A stretch of DNA of 64,000 bases from Cyclobacteriaceae bacterium (GCA_019638285.1 JAHBUB010000001.1:1-64000); one strand, 5' to 3'. Positions 26,319-37,147 are shown, numbered from the stretch's first letter. The notes: generated by a model not told the origin, from the sequence alone. Program-made: numbers and translations.

Positions 26319-29300
26319 TTAAAAAACGACCTCTACCTGGAGATCTGGTATCTTCTTGATCTTCTTTACCATATCATTAATTGGCCTCACCCTGTATTTT
26401 CTAGATAATAACTCGAGATTGATGTTTTCTTGGTCATCTCTTATACGGAGGATTAATGGACAATCACCGGAAAATTCACTACAGAGTACTTCAATTTGAC
26501 GGATCATTTCTGAGCTGATTGCGGAGGTTTCCATTTTAAGCTGAAGGCCTTTGGTTCTTTTAATCCCCAATTCATTTAGCAGGTCAATGTTCCTGATTTT
26601 GAATTCCAGGTTGTGATCACCCCAGGTTTTGCGAATGATGTTACCCTCCACAAAAAGAAATAATCCCGGCATGAGAAAAGATTTATACTTCAGATAATCC
26701 TCACTCCACATCATAAACTCAAATCGCCCGCTGTAATCTTCCAAAATCATTTTACCGAATGGTTTTCCTGTTTTGGTAAGCCTATGCTCAACGGACGCTA
26801 CAATTCCACCTACTTTGGTTTCTCTGCCTTCGTTGCCTTCCAACTCTGCCAATTGACTTAAGGGGGTATTACAAAATGCATCCATTTCAAATTTAAAATT
26901 GTCCAAAGGGTGGCCTGATATGTAAACGCCAACCACTTCCTTTTCAAAGTGAAGCTTTTCAATCTCGCTGAAGGGTTCTATCGCATCCACTTTGGGGAGT
27001 GGCATCTCAGTGCCTGATGAGCCACCGAATAAATTTACCTGGGCACTTTCAAATTCCTGCTGCATTTTGGCCGCATAGCGGGTAAGCTTCTCTGTCAAAG
27101 TGATGTCTCCCTCTTTGGCAAACACAAATTGTCTTCTATGAAAATCAGTGAAGCAATCAAATGCTCCTGACAAGGCCAGACATTCCAGGGTTTTCTTGTT
27201 AACTGCTCGCTGGTTTACCCGAGTTACACAATCGAAGATGTTTTTAAATGCCCCCTTGCTCTCTCTTTCCTTTATGATGGATTCTACAGCCGCTTCCCCA
27301 GCACCTTTAATGGCGCCAAGACCAAATCTGATTTCCCCGTTTTTGTTTACTTCAAAAAAGACACCCGATTCGTTGATGTGTGGGCCAAGTACTTCAATGT
27401 TTTGTTTCCTGCATTCCTCGATAAAGAAAGTCACCTTGTCGAGGTTGTTTTGTGAATGAGTCAATACGGCTGCCATGTATTCTGCGGTATAGTTGGCCTT
27501 GAGGTAAGCAGTCTGATAGGCAACTAAAGAGTAACAGGTAGAGTGCGACTTATTAAAGGCATATTGGGCAAACGCCTCCCAGTCTTTCCAAATCTTTTCA
27601 GCAACCTTCTCATCGTGTCCATTACTTTTACATCCCGCAATGAACTTATCCTTCATTTTATCCAGTACTTCTTTTTGCTTCTTTCCCATTGCTTTGCGAA
27701 GTACATCAGCATCACCTTTTGAGAAATTGGCTAGCTTTTGAGAAAGCAACATCACCTGCTCCTGGTAAACCGTGATGCCATAGGTGTCTTCCAAAAATTC
27801 CCCCATGATAGGGAGGTCATATTTTATGGGCTCTTTACCACTTTTACGCGCAATAAAGTTTGGAATGTATTCCATCGGTCCCGGCCGATACAATGCATTC
27901 ATGGCAATCAGGTCGGCCAGCTTATCTGGTTTAAGTCCCTTCAGGTAGTTTTGCATGCCCTCCGACTCGAATTGAAATGTACCCGTTGTCTCTCCACGCT
28001 GGTAGAGCTGGAAGGTTTTCTTGTCATCAAGAGGGATTGTGTCAATGTCAATTTCTACACCATGGCGTTTCTTAATGTTCTTTAATGCCGTCTTGATAAT
28101 GGTGAGGGTAGTCAGACCGAGGAAATCCATCTTCAGCATTCCTGCACTCTCCACCACACTGTTATCAAATTGGGTGACCAACATCTCCGAGTCGCGGGCA
28201 GTAGAAACCGGAACCAGTGAAGTAAGCTCATCAGGCGTAATGATGACCCCGCAAGCATGAGTACCCGTATTGCGCAGTGACCCTTCCAATATTATTGCCT
28301 GCTTCAGTACCTGAGCCCTTAGATCACTTCCCTTTTTAATATCATTGAGCTCTTTTACTTCTTCAAAAGCTTTTTCCAGTGTGGTGCCTGGTCTTTCAGG
28401 AACTAATTTTGCCAGATTATTAGCATCTGATAGCGGCAACTCCATTACACGAGCACAATCCCTAATGGAAGACTTTGCAGCCATGGTACCATAGGTAATG
28501 ATTTGGGCTACCTGATTCTTTCCATATTTTTCAATCACATATTGAAGTACCTTATCACGCCCCTCATCATCAAAGTCAATATCAATATCTGGAAGTGAAA
28601 TTCGATCGGGGTTTAGAAAACGTTCGAATAGAAGATCATACGCTATCGGATCTACGTTGGTAATCCCCGTGCAATAAGCAACAGCAGATCCAGCGGCAGA
28701 ACCTCTGCCTGGGCCTACAGAAACTCCCATCTCACGGGCTTTACTCGTAAAGTCCTGGACGATCAAGAAATATCCCGGATAACCAGTTTTTTTAATGGTT
28801 TCTAATTCAAAGTCAAGCCGCTCACTTATTTCTGGAGTAATTTCTACATAACGTCTTTTTGCCCCCTCGTAGGTGATGTGTCGCAAATAATCGTCTTCTG
28901 TTTCGAATTCAGGTGGGATCGCATATTTGGGCAGCAATACATTTTGACGCAAGTCATAGGTCTCTACCTTGTTTACAATTTCGTTGATTGTTTCAATCGC
29001 TTCGGGAAGATCATGAAAAAGAGATTTCATTTCCTTTTGCGACTTAAAGTAGAATTCATCATTAGGCATACCATACCTATACCCACGACCCGATCCAATG
29101 GGGGTAGATTTAAATTCTCCTTCTTTTATGCATAACAATACATCGTGCGCATTGGATTCTTCTTTCTGCAGGTAATAGCACTCGTTGGCAGCGTAGTATT
29201 TTACATTGTGTTTTTTACAAAACCTCAGAAGAGTTTCATTCACGCGATCTTCCTCGGGAAGGCCGTGGCGGTTGAGTTCTACATAGAAATCGTCTTTGAA

Positions 29301-30509
29301 CAATTGATGCCACCACTGAAAAGCTTCCTCTGCCTGCCTTTCGCCCACATTCAAAATAAGGTGGGGTACTTCACTGTGCAATCCTCCGGTGGAGGCAATC
29401 AGGCCTTCCTGATACTTTTCAATTAGCGCTTTGTCAATGCGTGGATAAATTCCATAGAACCCTTCCGTAAAGCCCAATGAACTGAGCTTGGCCAAGTTCA
29501 GGTATCCTTTTTTGTTTTTGGCGAACAGTACCTGGTTGTATCGCTTGTCAGGATTGTCTTTGGTAAACTTCTGTTTCGTTCTTTCCTCGGCCACAAAAAA
29601 CTCGCAACCTACTATTGGTTTTATTTCATGTTTTAAGGCTTCCGTAACAAACTTAAAGGCACCATACATATTGCCAAGGTCAGTAAGAGCTATGGCAGGC
29701 TGGTTCTCATTTTTGGCTTTGGCAACAATATCTTTTACAGAAGGGGTGGCCTGAAGCACTGAAAACTGAGAGTGTGTATGAAGGTGACTAAATGGAAGAT
29801 CAATAAGGTCTTCAGCAGCTACATGAGCCGTATAATCAGCGTCTTCTATCTTCTCACGTTTTGTAGAATTGCCGGCATCCAGGCTAGGCTCTTCATATTC
29901 GATGTCTGTAATGGGTGTATCATCAAGCGGATTGACTACTTTCTCTTTGATTAATCCAAAAAATGATCTTGCCGTGGCATCTACATCGTATGCGGCATCA
30001 TGAGCATCTTTAATGTCTTTTCCGAATAACTTTTGATGGAGCTCATTCAGGCGTGGCATCTTCAGCCTGCCACCTATGCCACCCTTAAGTTGGCAATATT
30101 CAGTGGAGGCAATACCGGTATCGAGCCTTTTCAGGCTAAGAAAAAAGTCTGGCTTCGAAGACTGCCTGATGTATTCGGCACCAATAATATTGATATCAAA
30201 TTCAATATTGTGGCCGATTAAGAGTTGGGTGGTGTCAAGGTCCTTATGGAAGATGGCCATCACTTTAGATAACTCTATGCCTTCTTCCTGAGCCCTTTTT
30301 GTACTAATCCCATGTATTTGTTCTGCCTTAAAAGGTATGTCAAACCCATCAGGCCGAATGATATAGCTATGCTGGGAAAGTAATTGGCCCTTGTGGTCGT
30401 GCAATTGCCAGGCAAGCTGAACCAGTCTGGGCCAGTTGTCTAAGTCCGTGATTGGCGCAGTCTTATTGTGCGGAATCCCCGTGGTTTCCGTGTCAAAGAT
30501 TAAATACAT
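26319..30509 (-). CDS. dnaE: DNA polymerase III alpha subunit with fused N-terminal DEDDh exonuclease
   Basis: A 1396-aa replicative polymerase. Residues ~1-185 are a DEDDh 3'-5' exonuclease: FDTETTG near the start, IGHNIEFD near 100 and DAHDAAYDVDA near 170. The PHP domain starts near 237 (FSHLHTHSQFSVLQ), but the usual ALTDHxNM reads ALTDLGNMYG, so a metal-binding His is Leu. The polymerase core has GPGRGSAAGS and the catalytic Asp cluster PDIDIDFDD; the fingers have NALYRPGPMEYIPNF. An OB domain (VGGIVASVEHRLTKTGKPFGKMILEDYSGRFEFMMW) is near the C-terminus. Proofreading in cis is likely, in place of a separate epsilon subunit. Confidence 0.95.
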   Translation of the reverse strand: MYLIFDTETTGIPHNKTAPITDLDNWPRLVQLAWQLHDHKGQLLSQHSYIIRPDGFDIPFKAEQIHGISTKRAQEEGIELSKVMAIFHKDLDTTQLLIGHNIEFDINIIGAEYIRQSSKPDFFLSLKRLDTGIASTEYCQLKGGIGGRLKMPRLNELHQKLFGKDIKDAHDAAYDVDATARSFFGLIKEKVVNPLDDTPITDIEYEEPSLDAGNSTKREKIEDADYTAHVAAEDLIDLPFSHLHTHSQFSVLQATPSVKDIVAKAKNENQPAIALTDLGNMYGAFKFVTEALKHEIKPIVGCEFFVAEERTKQKFTKDNPDKRYNQVLFAKNKKGYLNLAKLSSLGFTEGFYGIYPRIDKALIEKYQEGLIASTGGLHSEVPHLILNVGERQAEEAFQWWHQLFKDDFYVELNRHGLPEEDRVNETLLRFCKKHNVKYYAANECYYLQKEESNAHDVLLCIKEGEFKSTPIGSGRGYRYGMPNDEFYFKSQKEMKSLFHDLPEAIETINEIVNKVETYDLRQNVLLPKYAIPPEFETEDDYLRHITYEGAKRRYVEITPEISERLDFELETIKKTGYPGYFLIVQDFTSKAREMGVSVGPGRGSAAGSAVAYCTGITNVDPIAYDLLFERFLNPDRISLPDIDIDFDDEGRDKVLQYVIEKYGKNQVAQIITYGTMAAKSSIRDCARVMELPLSDANNLAKLVPERPGTTLEKAFEEVKELNDIKKGSDLRAQVLKQAIILEGSLRNTGTHACGVIITPDELTSLVPVSTARDSEMLVTQFDNSVVESAGMLKMDFLGLTTLTIIKTALKNIKKRHGVEIDIDTIPLDDKKTFQLYQRGETTGTFQFESEGMQNYLKGLKPDKLADLIAMNALYRPGPMEYIPNFIARKSGKEPIKYDLPIMGEFLEDTYGITVYQEQVMLLSQKLANFSKGDADVLRKAMGKKQKEVLDKMKDKFIAGCKSNGHDEKVAEKIWKDWEAFAQYAFNKSHSTCYSLVAYQTAYLKANYTAEYMAAVLTHSQNNLDKVTFFIEECRKQNIEVLGPHINESGVFFEVNKNGEIRFGLGAIKGAGEAAVESIIKERESKGAFKNIFDCVTRVNQRAVNKKTLECLALSGAFDCFTDFHRRQFVFAKEGDITLTEKLTRYAAKMQQEFESAQVNLFGGSSGTEMPLPKVDAIEPFSEIEKLHFEKEVVGVYISGHPLDNFKFEMDAFCNTPLSQLAELEGNEGRETKVGGIVASVEHRLTKTGKPFGKMILEDYSGRFEFMMWSEDYLKYKSFLMPGLFLFVEGNIIRKTWGDHNLEFKIRNIDLLNELGIKRTKGLQLKMETSAISSEMIRQIEVLCSEFSGDCPLILRIRDDQENINLELLSRKYRVRPINDMVKKIKKIPDLQVEVVF

Positions 30510-30713
30510 CGAAAGTGATTAGTGGTTGTCAAAATGTAAAAATACGCTTAAAGCAGAGGGATGACAACTGGTAAAACAACGACCCATTAATTCCCAAAAT
30601 GAGAACGCATTCCTAAACACAGAATTATATAGCCTTGAAATGGCCTAATTTGGCTGATTTTGCCCTTGGAATAGGGTTTGATCTTAGTGATGTATTATAA
30701 AAAATAAAACGCT

Positions 30714-30818
30714 ATGAGCTGGTTTAATGCATTTAAGGATTTCTTAAAGAAACAATGGTTCTTGTTTATTATGCTGGGGGTACTGTCTCTCGTCTTTTTG
30801 TTATTTGGAATCTTGTGA
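30714..30818 (+). CDS. Very small single-pass membrane protein
   Basis: A 34-aa ORF: MSWFNAFKDFLKKQWFLFIM followed by LGVLSLVFLLFGIL. The amphipathic basic N-terminus and one hydrophobic helix suggest a small membrane protein. It lies alone in the 489-bp gap between dnaE and sdhC, with an AT-rich leader. No family recognised. The ORF is short enough to be chance, but the composition is that of a real small membrane protein. Confidence 0.45.
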   Translation: MSWFNAFKDFLKKQWFLFIMLGVLSLVFLLFGIL

Positions 30819-30893
30819 TTGCAAGCGTCATTGTATTTTACCTAATACCTTAAAAATCCACTATCAAATTGTTTGTTAAGGCTTTCAGAAGTA

Positions 30894-30929
30894 TTTTTGA
30901 CTCGTTTCAAGAATAGTATTATACATTTG
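30894..30929 (+). promoter_or_regulatory. sdhCAB promoter
   Basis: TTTTTG at 30894-30899 and TACATTTG at 30922-30929 match the Bacteroidota -33 (TTG) and -7 (TAnnTTTG) elements with a 22-bp spacer. The start codon of sdhC is 84 bp further on, leaving a leader of roughly 75-80 nt. Confidence 0.6.
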
Positions 30930-31013
30930 AATTGTTACAAGATTGTGTATTCATTCTTGATGCTAGCAAGTTCAATGTTGAAGCATTCTGAATAAAGACA
31001 AAAACAATATCGG

Positions 31014-31685
31014 ATGAAATGGTTTACAGACCTCTTCTCAAGTACACTTGGAAGAAAATTGCTCATGGCCTTAACAGGTCTATTCTTAATTACCTTTTTA
31101 GTAATTCATCTCATTGGTAACCTTCAGCTCTTAAAAGCTGATGGGGGCCAATCCTTTAATCTCTATACAGAGTTTATGGGGCACAACCCGCTTATTCAAA
31201 CCATATCCAAGATTAACTTCGCGTTAATTTTGTTGCATGTAGTGGTGGCAATATTGATAAGCAAAAAAAATAGAGCCGCCAGGAGTCAGGGATACGCAAT
31301 TACCAATAAGTCATCTCATTGGACATCCAGGAACATGGGTATACTGGGTACAATTATTTTGATATTCCTTGTCATTCATCTTCGTCACTTTTATGCTGAA
31401 CTACATTGGGGCACCACCCCAAAGATTTCCTATGATGGGCAGGAAATGAGCGATGCCTATTCATTGGTATCATTCTGGTTTGCAAAAACCTGGTACTCGG
31501 GGCTTTACGTAGTGTGTATGTTTGGTCTTGCATTTCATCTCTGGCATGGATTTGCTACGGCTTTTCAGACGTTGGGTTTAAACCATGTGAAATACAATCC
31601 TGTTATAAATTTTGTTGGGAGAGCTTTTGCAATAATTGTTCCGGCACTTTTTGCACTCATTCCGATAATGATGTTTTTAAAATAA
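31014..31685 (+). CDS. sdhC: Succinate dehydrogenase cytochrome b subunit
   Basis: A 223-aa membrane protein with five hydrophobic segments, the single-polypeptide di-heme cytochrome b (b558) anchor used by Bacteroidota and Bacillus instead of separate SdhC and SdhD. Candidate heme-ligand His residues lie in LVIHLIGNLQ, LLHVVVAIL, IHLRHFYAEL and FHLWHGFATAFQTLGLNH. It transfers electrons from the Fe-S subunit to menaquinone. First gene of sdhCAB, 17 bp before sdhA. Confidence 0.94.
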   Translation: MKWFTDLFSSTLGRKLLMALTGLFLITFLVIHLIGNLQLLKADGGQSFNLYTEFMGHNPLIQTISKINFALILLHVVVAILISKKNRAARSQGYAITNKSSHWTSRNMGILGTIILIFLVIHLRHFYAELHWGTTPKISYDGQEMSDAYSLVSFWFAKTWYSGLYVVCMFGLAFHLWHGFATAFQTLGLNHVKYNPVINFVGRAFAIIVPALFALIPIMMFLK

Positions 31686-31702
31686 TATAGCCACCCCGAA
31701 TT

Positions 31703-33622
31703 ATGACGTTAGATTCTAAGATTCCTGAAGGCCCGATAGGGGAAAAATGGACCAAACATAAATTTAACCTAAAGCTGGTTAACCCATCCAACAAAAGGAA
31801 GTACAACATTATTGTGGTGGGTACGGGATTGGCAGGAGCTTCTGCAGCTGCTTCTCTGGCAGAGCTTGGCTACAACGTCAAAGCATTTTGTTTTCAGGAT
31901 AGCCCCAGAAGGGCCCACAGTATTGCTGCTCAGGGAGGTATTAATGCTGCAAAAAACTATCAAAATGATGGCGACAGTGTGTATCGGCTTTTTTATGATA
32001 CAGTAAAGGGAGGAGATTATCGCTCTAGGGAAGGTAACGTACATCGGCTTGCTGAGGTGAGTGTAAACATTATCGACCAGTGTGTGGCACAAGGGGTGCC
32101 CTTTGCACGAGAGTATGGAGGGTTGCTTGACAATCGCTCATTTGGCGGTGCACAGGTATCAAGAACGTTTTATGCCAGAGGTCAAACCGGGCAGCAACTT
32201 TTGCTAGGTGCCTACAGTGCTTTGAACCGACAAATAGCAAACGGAAAGATAGAAATGCACCCTCGCACAGAAATGCTGGATCTTGTGATGGTGGATGGTA
32301 AGGCACGCGGTATTGTGACAAGAAATTTAATTACTGGGAAAATTGAATCGCACAGTGCACACGCAGTGGTGCTGTGTACCGGGGGTTATGGTAATGTTTT
32401 CTTTTTATCTACCAATGCCAAAGGATCCAATGCTACTGCCGCCTGGAGAGCACATAAGAAAGGTGCCTTATTTGCTAATCCATGTTACACACAAATTCAT
32501 CCTACTTGTATTCCTGTTTCAGGAGACCATCAATCTAAATTAACCCTTATGTCCGAATCATTGAGAAATGATGGAAGGGTATGGGTGCCAAAGAAGGCCA
32601 TGCCTGGATTGAAGGCGAAAGATGCTGTGAACATTCCTAAGGAGGAGCGCGATTATTATCTGGAAAGAAAATATCCAGCTTTTGGTAACCTCGTTCCACG
32701 CGATGTAGCATCAAGAAATGCCAAAGACGTTTGTGACGAAGGAAGAGGAGTGGGTTCTGGATTGGCTGTTTTCCTGGATTTTGCCGATGCGATCAAAAGG
32801 TTAGGCAAGAAAGGCATTGAAGAGAAGTATGGTAACCTCTTCGACATGTACCAACAGATCACAGGAGATAATCCTTATGAGATGCCTATGATGATTTATC
32901 CGGCTGTTCATTATACGATGGGTGGCCTTTGGGTGGATTATAATTTAATGACTAGCGTGCCTGGTTTGTATGCATTGGGTGAGGTAAATTTCTCTGACCA
33001 CGGTGCCAACCGATTAGGGGCAAGCGCGTTGATGCAAGGCTTAGCAGATGGTTATTTTGTAATTCCCTATACCATAGGCGACTATCTGGCGGGCATGCCT
33101 TACGAAAACGTAAGCACCGACCGGCCTGAATTTAAGGAGGCCATGGAAAATGTGAATAACAGGGTAAATAAACTTTTAAGCATTAAAGGAAATAAAACAG
33201 TTGATCAGTTTCACAGAGAATTGGGGTTGACTATGTGGGAGCATTGCGGAATGGCTCGTACAGAAGAAGGGTTAAAGGCCGGAAAAAAGAAAATTCAGGA
33301 ATTAAGGAAAGAGTTCTGGGAAAACGTAAAAGTGGTGGGTGGATCAGGAGAGTTCAATCAGGAATTGGAGAAGGCCGGAAGGGTAGCAGATTTCATGGAG
33401 TTGAGTGAGCTCATGGTAGATGATGCACTAAACAGGTCTGAATCTTGTGGAGGGCATTTCCGGGAGGAGTCGCAGACCCCTGAAGGAGAGGCAAAAAGAA
33501 AAGATGATGAATTTTCATACGTTGCCGCATGGGAGTACAAAGGAGATAACCAACCGGAGGTACTTCACAAAGAAGAACTGAAATTTGAAAATGTAAAACT
33601 CACACAGCGTAGCTATAAATAA
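31703..33622 (+). CDS. sdhA: Succinate dehydrogenase flavoprotein subunit
   Basis: A 639-aa flavoprotein. The FAD-binding N-terminus is [22 protein letters not shown], and the covalent-FAD and active-site region is [18 protein letters not shown], where His carries the flavin. Substrate-binding and catalytic segments include HPTCIP and the later [13 protein letters not shown] and [25 protein letters not shown]. It oxidises succinate to fumarate in the TCA cycle (complex II) and may run in reverse as a fumarate reductase. It lies 17 bp after sdhC and two bases before sdhB. Confidence 0.97.
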   Translation: MTLDSKIPEGPIGEKWTKHKFNLKLVNPSNKRKYNIIVVGTGLAGASAAASLAELGYNVKAFCFQDSPRRAHSIAAQGGINAAKNYQNDGDSVYRLFYDTVKGGDYRSREGNVHRLAEVSVNIIDQCVAQGVPFAREYGGLLDNRSFGGAQVSRTFYARGQTGQQLLLGAYSALNRQIANGKIEMHPRTEMLDLVMVDGKARGIVTRNLITGKIESHSAHAVVLCTGGYGNVFFLSTNAKGSNATAAWRAHKKGALFANPCYTQIHPTCIPVSGDHQSKLTLMSESLRNDGRVWVPKKAMPGLKAKDAVNIPKEERDYYLERKYPAFGNLVPRDVASRNAKDVCDEGRGVGSGLAVFLDFADAIKRLGKKGIEEKYGNLFDMYQQITGDNPYEMPMMIYPAVHYTMGGLWVDYNLMTSVPGLYALGEVNFSDHGANRLGASALMQGLADGYFVIPYTIGDYLAGMPYENVSTDRPEFKEAMENVNNRVNKLLSIKGNKTVDQFHRELGLTMWEHCGMARTEEGLKAGKKKIQELRKEFWENVKVVGGSGEFNQELEKAGRVADFMELSELMVDDALNRSESCGGHFREESQTPEGEAKRKDDEFSYVAAWEYKGDNQPEVLHKEELKFENVKLTQRSYK

Positions 33623-33624
33623 TT

Positions 33625-34362
33625 ATGAAGATCTCATTAAAAGTCTGGAGACAAAAAAACAGCGAATCAAAGGGAGCATTTAAGACTTACCCTGTTGATG
33701 ATGTGTCAGAAGATATGTCTTTCCTTGAAATGATTGATGTACTTAATGAAAGTCTAGTAAAAAAAGGAGAAGAACCCATTGCTTTTGATCATGACTGTCG
33801 CGAAGGTATTTGTGGGATGTGTAGTCTTTATATCAATGGGCGTCCTCATGGGCCGCTCCAGACTACTACTTGCCAACTTCACATGAGATCATTTACCGAT
33901 GGTGAAATGATCACAGTAGAACCTTGGCGTGCAAATCCATTTCCTGTGATCAAAGATCTTGTGGTAGATCGCTCGGCTTTCGATAGAATACAACAGGCGG
34001 GTGGATATATATCTGTTAATACAGGTGGAGTTCCTGATGCCAACGAAATACCTATCCCGAAAAGAATTGCAGATGAGGCTTTTGATTCGGCTACCTGCAT
34101 TGGCTGTGGTGCGTGCGTGGCTGCTTGTAAAAACTCTTCTGCGGTACTATTTGTGGGTGCAATGATTTCTAAATTGGCGCTATTGCCACAAGGGCAAGTA
34201 GAAAGAAAAGCCAGGGCTGAAAAAATGGTAGAACAAATGGACGAGGAAGGTTTCGGATCTTGCACAAATACAAAAGCTTGCGAAGCAGAATGCCCAAAGG
34301 ATATTAAGGTAACTAATATTGCCAGGCTCAACAGGGAGTTTTTTAGCGCAAAGGTGAGTTAA
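33625..34362 (+). CDS. sdhB: Succinate dehydrogenase iron-sulfur subunit
   Basis: A 245-aa Fe-S protein. The 2Fe-2S ligands are in [26 protein letters not shown], and the second ligand set is [15 protein letters not shown] with the remaining cysteines in [17 protein letters not shown]. These correspond to the 2Fe-2S, 4Fe-4S and 3Fe-4S centres of complex II. It relays electrons from SdhA to SdhC. Last gene of the operon and followed by a strong terminator. Confidence 0.96.
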   Translation: MKISLKVWRQKNSESKGAFKTYPVDDVSEDMSFLEMIDVLNESLVKKGEEPIAFDHDCREGICGMCSLYINGRPHGPLQTTTCQLHMRSFTDGEMITVEPWRANPFPVIKDLVVDRSAFDRIQQAGGYISVNTGGVPDANEIPIPKRIADEAFDSATCIGCGACVAACKNSSAVLFVGAMISKLALLPQGQVERKARAEKMVEQMDEEGFGSCTNTKACEAECPKDIKVTNIARLNREFFSAKVS

Positions 34363-34392
34363 GCCAATGCCTGATTAATTGCTTCGGCCAAT

Positions 34393-34430
34393 AAAAAAAT
34401 GGCTACTCTGATCAGAGTAGCCATTTTTTT
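34393..34430. terminator. Strong bidirectional terminator after sdhCAB
   Basis: ATGGCTACTCTGATCAGAGT and its inverse form an 11-12 bp stem almost without loop, flanked by A-run and T-run (34393-34399 and 34424-34430). It can serve sdhB on the plus strand and the lipoprotein gene ending at 34454 on the minus strand. Confidence 0.9.
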
Positions 34431-34453
34431 ATTTTATGAGGTGGGGATAAACC

Positions 34454-34957
34454 TTATTCACTTTTACACACTCCTATTCCTATACGGCCATAGGTGCCTT
34501 TGGTGGAAAGAGCACCAATATTACCGCCTGCCAGTATAATGTCTCTTTCGGGCCCTATATCAGACAAATGGATCTTAATGGATGCCTCTAATTTGATTAA
34601 GTCTGAATAGTTGAGTTTAGTCTCATCAGCGAATTGTACCAGGTGGGTTTCGCTTCTACCGGTGGTTCCTATTACAGGATTAAGCAGTGCCGCAATCTCT
34701 GCATCAGGTGCCGAGATATCCCCCATGTGTAGATGAACTGGTAATTTGACATTTCCATCAGTACCTTGCAGGTCGACCAAAATGATAGATGATCCGTCTC
34801 TTTTTTCTTTAAAAGTAACGATGCCACTTACATTATAATCTGAGGCTTGTTGAAGTGCATAAGTCACCTCATTTCCCGTAAAATCCGATACAGTTTGGCT
34901 TTCCTGACAGCCAGATAATGCTAAAATGATCGCAAGTACTTCTACCCAACTTTTCAT
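34454..34957 (-). CDS. Lipoprotein, CHRD-like domain
   Basis: A 167-aa lipoprotein (signal MKSWVEVLAIILALSGCQES). The core SGIVTFKEKRDGSSIILVDLQGTDGNVKLPVHLHMGDIS...HLVQFADETKLNYSDLIKLEASIKIHLSDIGPERDIILAGGNIG resembles CHRD-type or Cu/Zn-SOD-like beta domains, with H-L-H and I-H-L-S-D motifs. A metal site is possible, but the set is incomplete for a superoxide dismutase. Function unknown; envelope location is clear. Confidence 0.65.
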   Translation of the reverse strand: MKSWVEVLAIILALSGCQESQTVSDFTGNEVTYALQQASDYNVSGIVTFKEKRDGSSIILVDLQGTDGNVKLPVHLHMGDISAPDAEIAALLNPVIGTTGRSETHLVQFADETKLNYSDLIKLEASIKIHLSDIGPERDIILAGGNIGALSTKGTYGRIGIGVCKSE

Positions 34958-35108
34958 AAATCCTTCATTTCTACTTTTAAAGTTACAATTTTTTAAACGA
35001 TCTTGAACTGCCTTTCCGTATTAACAAACTAGATTTGTTTTGAATTATCCCGCTTTTTGGCACGGATGTGGTTATAACTATAGAACAAGCACGTTAACCT
35101 TTTAGTTA

Positions 35109-36485
35109 GTGAATCGATTTTATTTTTTTCTTGTTTTGTGTTTTGGGTGCAGTCCCACCCTCACCAATAAAAGTCTGAAAGCAGATTTGCAGAACCCCCG
35201 GCCAGCATGGTTGAGCGGAAAGCCAATACAGGATGCCTATTATATAGGCATTGGTCATAGCACAAAAGACGGTACAAATAACTATATCCAATCCGCTAAA
35301 AACAGCGCACTCGAAGATATCATTTCAGAAATTAAAGTAACGGTATCTTCTACATCTGTACTCAGTCAGATTGATGCCAACAAGGAATTTCAGGAAAGAT
35401 ATGAACAGATTATTAAGACAACGGCTTCTGACGAGTTGCAGGAGTATGAGCAAGTAGATACCTGGGAAGATAATAACAATTATTGGGTGTATTACAGGTT
35501 ATCAAAACAACGATACAAAGAAATCAAGGATGAACAGAAAAGAAATGCAGTCACCCTGGCGTTAGATTTTTTTACCAAAGCAAAGCAATCGGAGCGAGCC
35601 GGAGATGATGTACAGGCCTTGGGATTTTATTTTAAAGGATTTGGTGCCATCGAAAAATACCTTGGAGACCCCATACGCTTAGAATTTGAAGGAAAGGAAA
35701 TTTTATTGACCAATGAGATTTATGCTTCCATTCAGCGCTTGCTCGATCGCATTCAATTGGTAGCCAGTCCTGCTGAGATAATGCTCAACCGCAGGGTAGC
35801 TTCTGGAATAGAAACAGTAATGATAACGGCATTGTATAAAGATTCGAAAAAATTAATTCCCGATTTACCTCTCAAGGCATCATTTGAGAAGGGGGCAGGG
35901 GACATTTTTCCTGAATACAAGACCGATGCATTCGGGCAAAGTAAAATCCTTATTACCAAGATCAGTTCAAAAGACATTGAGCAAACTGTGGGAGTGAAGG
36001 TGAATATGCTGAGTTTTGCCGGAACCAATGCTTCTCCGATTTATTCTCTGGTGGCCGATCGGATGGTGGCCCCAAAGGTGAATATTTTACTAAAGGTACA
36101 GCGGCCCATTGTCTATATAACCTCTGATGAAAAAACTTTAGGCGCCAATAAATCCAACGACCAGATTACCAATCGGGTAAAAAATTTCCTTACCAGCTCC
36201 GGCTTTGAATTTACCGATAACCGGGGCAAAGCAGAATTGTGGCTGGATATCAACGCCAACTCCGAAAAGGGTGCTGTGTCAGGGAGTATTTACATCACTT
36301 ATGTAACTGCCGTAATCAAGGTGGTTACCCTTCCAGAGAATAAGGAGATATATGCCACTACGCTGGATAGAATAAAGGGGTATAGTCTCGATTATGACCG
36401 ATCAAGTCAGGAGGCGTATAATAAGTCGCTGGAGGTGCTGGATAAAGAGAAATTGCCAGAGTTGCTCAATGCAATATTGCAGTAG
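35109..36485 (+). CDS. LPP20-like lipoprotein, large
   Basis: A 458-aa exported protein, apparently a lipoprotein with a short signal (MNRFYFFLVLCFGCSPT). The LPP20-type core PAWLSGKPIQDAYYIGIGHSTKDG...AKNSALEDIISEIKVTVSSTS is in the first 100 residues, followed by a Q/E/K-rich helical part and a C-terminal beta-rich segment. It lies next to a second LPP20-like lipoprotein at 36565, so the pair may act together in the envelope. No specific role is known. Confidence 0.7.
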   Translation: MNRFYFFLVLCFGCSPTLTNKSLKADLQNPRPAWLSGKPIQDAYYIGIGHSTKDGTNNYIQSAKNSALEDIISEIKVTVSSTSVLSQIDANKEFQERYEQIIKTTASDELQEYEQVDTWEDNNNYWVYYRLSKQRYKEIKDEQKRNAVTLALDFFTKAKQSERAGDDVQALGFYFKGFGAIEKYLGDPIRLEFEGKEILLTNEIYASIQRLLDRIQLVASPAEIMLNRRVASGIETVMITALYKDSKKLIPDLPLKASFEKGAGDIFPEYKTDAFGQSKILITKISSKDIEQTVGVKVNMLSFAGTNASPIYSLVADRMVAPKVNILLKVQRPIVYITSDEKTLGANKSNDQITNRVKNFLTSSGFEFTDNRGKAELWLDINANSEKGAVSGSIYITYVTAVIKVVTLPENKEIYATTLDRIKGYSLDYDRSSQEAYNKSLEVLDKEKLPELLNAILQ

Positions 36486-36564
36486 TTTGGGCCAAAAAAC
36501 GCAAAATGATGCGTTGGCCTTATAATTGCATTGTTTAAATTGCAAAACCAAATATGAAACCAAT

Positions 36565-37128
36565 ATGAAAAAATTAACTCAACTATCAATTATTTTCGTT
36601 GCAGTGGCTGCACTATTGATTGCCGGCTGTAAGGGAAAGGAGAAGCTTCCCCAGGGAGAACAGGAAATCATAGTGCCTTGCTCCGGACCAGATTATTTCA
36701 CCAACAGTAAGTATTTCAGGGCCAATTCAATTGGAGAAAGCCAGGATCAGGTAACTTCTAAGAAAAAGGCATTGACCAACGCCAGAAACGAGTTAGCACA
36801 AAGCATTCAGACCACCGTAAAAACGGTAACTGATAACTACGTGAACTCACGCGAAATGAATAACAAGGAACAAGTGGAGGAAAGATTTGAAAGTCTGAAC
36901 AGAGAGATAGTAGACCAAACTATTAGCGGTGTACGTACCCTTTGTGAAAAACTGGTAAAAACAGATCAAGGAACCTATAAAACTTATGTAGCCATTGAGC
37001 TTTCTGCAGAGGAGTTGGTATCGAAGTACAACGAACGTCTTTCTAAAGATGAGATGTTAAAAATCGATTATGACTATGAAAAGTTTAAAGAAACTTTCGA
37101 GAAAGAAATGTCAAAAATGGGAAATTAA
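36565..37128 (+). CDS. LPP20-like lipoprotein, small
   Basis: A 187-aa lipoprotein (MKKLTQLSIIFVAVAALLIAGC). The region FRANSIGESQDQVTSKKKALTNARNELAQSIQTTVKTVTDNY has the LPP20 pattern of a Gly/Ser turn followed by a long helix with regularly spaced Ala. The ATG at 36565 is preferred to 36526 because it begins the lipoprotein signal. It follows the larger paralogue by 79 bp and precedes a terminator. Confidence 0.72.
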   Translation: MKKLTQLSIIFVAVAALLIAGCKGKEKLPQGEQEIIVPCSGPDYFTNSKYFRANSIGESQDQVTSKKKALTNARNELAQSIQTTVKTVTDNYVNSREMNNKEQVEERFESLNREIVDQTISGVRTLCEKLVKTDQGTYKTYVAIELSAEELVSKYNERLSKDEMLKIDYDYEKFKETFEKEMSKMGN

Positions 37129-37147
37129 TTCTCTGATGAATATGAAG

